From Protofrankia sp963555925 (GTDB lineage: Bacteria; Actinomycetota; Actinomycetes; Frankiales; Frankiaceae), in NCBI GenBank assembly GCA_963555925.1, contig CAUVXJ010000102.1:118066-182065 (forward strand): DNA of 64,000 nucleotides, in the 5' to 3' direction. The first letter of the stretch is position 1. Each line of letters starts with the position of its first letter. Positions 63,064-64,000 of this stretch are shown piece after piece. The position numbers and the translations under genes are program-made. The notes under the pieces were generated by a model. The model was not told the origin of the DNA. It saw only the letters and a program-made list of their open reading frames with translations, and ran no database searches.

Positions 63064-64000
63064 TCATGCCTCGGCCTCCCCGGTGGCCCCGGTGATCGAC
63101 CGTCTGCGCCGCCAGCCGGGCGACCGGAACGGGTTTCGCACTGTCGGTCGATGCTCGCCGTAGACGATCCGGTCGACCAACACGTAACGAACAGACACAG
63201 CGATTGCCAGGGTCGTGACGGTGGCCGTCTCGACGCTGATATGCCACCGCTCCACAAACAGTCCGAGCAGCGGGAGGCGGACGACTAGATCGACGTTGTT
63301 CAGTAGTGCGAACGGCAGGTAACGGCGAAGTCTGGACTGGTTTCCGCGCTCCCAGACGAGCAGGTCACAGCCGACGAAGTTCCACAGGATGGCGACCTGG
63401 GTAGCGATCACCGCCGCGGGCAGATAATGCATGCCACCGTGGTGCAGAAACGCCGTTCCGAAAACGTTCGGGAACGTCCCGGATGCGCCTACGAGCGCAA
63501 ACCGCGCCGCCCGGGGCAGCCGGAGTGAGAACAGCCGCCGTGCAAAGCGGACCCCCTCGGACATCGAGGCGTTCGACGATCCGGCATGCCGTTCGCCGAA
63601 TACGTAGCCGACCTCCACGACGCGCAGGCGACCGGAACGAACCAGCAGCTCAAGCAGGATCTTGTACCCGTCCGGCCGGAGCCGGTCGAGGTCCAGCGCC
63701 GCGATCCGGACGAGGAAGAACCCGCTCATGACGTCGGACACGCCACGCAGCCGCAGCGGGAAAAGCATACGGGACAGCAGGTTCGCACCGGATGACACGA
63801 GTCGACGGCGCCCGTTCGCCAGGCCCGAGGCACTACCGCCGTGGACGTAACGGCTGCCGACGACAACATCGACGTCGCCGGAGCCGGCCGCTGCGAAGAG
63901 CTCTGGAATCACCTCCGGTGGATGCTGCAGATCACCATCGAGAATCACCGCATAGTCGGCGTGACAGAGCCGGATGCCTTCGGTGACTGCGCCCCCGAGC
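63064..64000 (-). CDS. GT2 glycosyltransferase (DPM1-like)-GtrA fusion, 5' end outside the window
   Basis: The frame is open to the window edge: 17 further codons precede the GTG at 63948 (reading L-G-G-A-V-T-E-G-I-R), so the N-terminus is missing. Visible parts are the catalytic DGDLQHPPE motif, VVVGSRYVHGG, the rest of a dolichol-phosphate mannose synthase-like domain, and from about 150 residues later a GtrA-type membrane domain with four helices (FALVGASGTFPN, WNFVGCDLLVWERG). Such fusions make a polyprenyl-phosphate-linked sugar and help present it at the outer face. It lies 24 bases upstream of the oxidase stretch in the same direction and could supply the donor for the GT39-like transferase. 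Confidence 0.9.
   Translation of the reverse strand, partial: LGGAVTEGIRLCHADYAVILDGDLQHPPEVIPELFAAAGSGDVDVVVGSRYVHGGSASGLANGRRRLVSSGANLLSRMLFPLRLRGVSDVMSGFFLVRIAALDLDRLRPDGYKILLELLVRSGRLRVVEVGYVFGERHAGSSNASMSEGVRFARRLFSLRLPRAARFALVGASGTFPNVFGTAFLHHGGMHYLPAAVIATQVAILWNFVGCDLLVWERGNQSRLRRYLPFALLNNVDLVVRLPLLGLFVERWHISVETATVTTLAIAVSVRYVLVDRIVYGEHRPTVRNPFRSPGWRRRRSITGATGEAEA

Overview
The window is high-GC actinobacterial DNA. GTG and TTG starts are common, reading frames are strongly GC-biased, and the gene sets are actinobacterial: a bldG locus, MurT/GatD, a tadA-associated protein, DUF397, and a GlxA/CslA-type glycan locus. Gene order and the abundance of short palindromic repeats fit Frankia or a close relative; the genus is an inference, not something the sequence proves.

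Layout. 1-3544: the end of a Tad/Flp pilus gene set (TadE-like genes, one with a broken 3' end) converging on a MrfA/YprA-type helicase. 3738-14989: a syntenic block also known in Streptomyces, with a BldG-type anti-anti-sigma factor, an RsbW-like kinase, a proton pyrophosphatase, topoisomerase I, an MFS-thymidylate kinase fusion and DNA polymerase III delta'. 15316-18460: a FabH-type ketosynthase and an MFS exporter flanked on both sides by copies of a small palindromic mobile element. 18781-28760: accessory region with a GH26-like glycosidase, a TIGR03085 protein, a hemerythrin-like protein, CorA, a c-di-AMP riboswitch driving an NlpC/P60 hydrolase, a catalytically altered esterase-like protein and a MarR regulator, separated by long repeat-rich gaps. 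28770-33831: lipid II amidation (gatD-murT), an M23 peptidase, tadA with its partner gene, and tRNA-Ser(CGA). 34129-44201: a PLP decarboxylase, a 28-residue membrane peptide and five purine genes (purA, D, E, B, C). 44525-49581: a tightly packed panC-panD-nadB-nadC-coaX operon for CoA and NAD synthesis. 49653-55319: DUF397, an XRE regulator, an M20-like protein, a Ser/Thr kinase interrupted by a 396-base assembly gap, a TM2 protein and a DUF2752 protein. 55335-64000, all on the minus strand: a probable operon of a polymerising GT2, a GT39-like transferase, a Sco copper chaperone, a secreted radical-copper oxidase with three PA14 domains, a small exported protein, and a partial GT2-GtrA protein.

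Main points of interest: the GlxA-like oxidase/CslA-like synthase/Sco operon with an unusual PA14x3 architecture; a foldback element family with TTA target duplications (three 161-162 bp copies and one short copy); an array of hairpins with poly-C loops at 27064-27206; the c-di-AMP riboswitch; in-frame tandem repeats that lengthen the tails of core enzymes (nadC, panD, topA); and short genes easily missed (22 and 28 codons).
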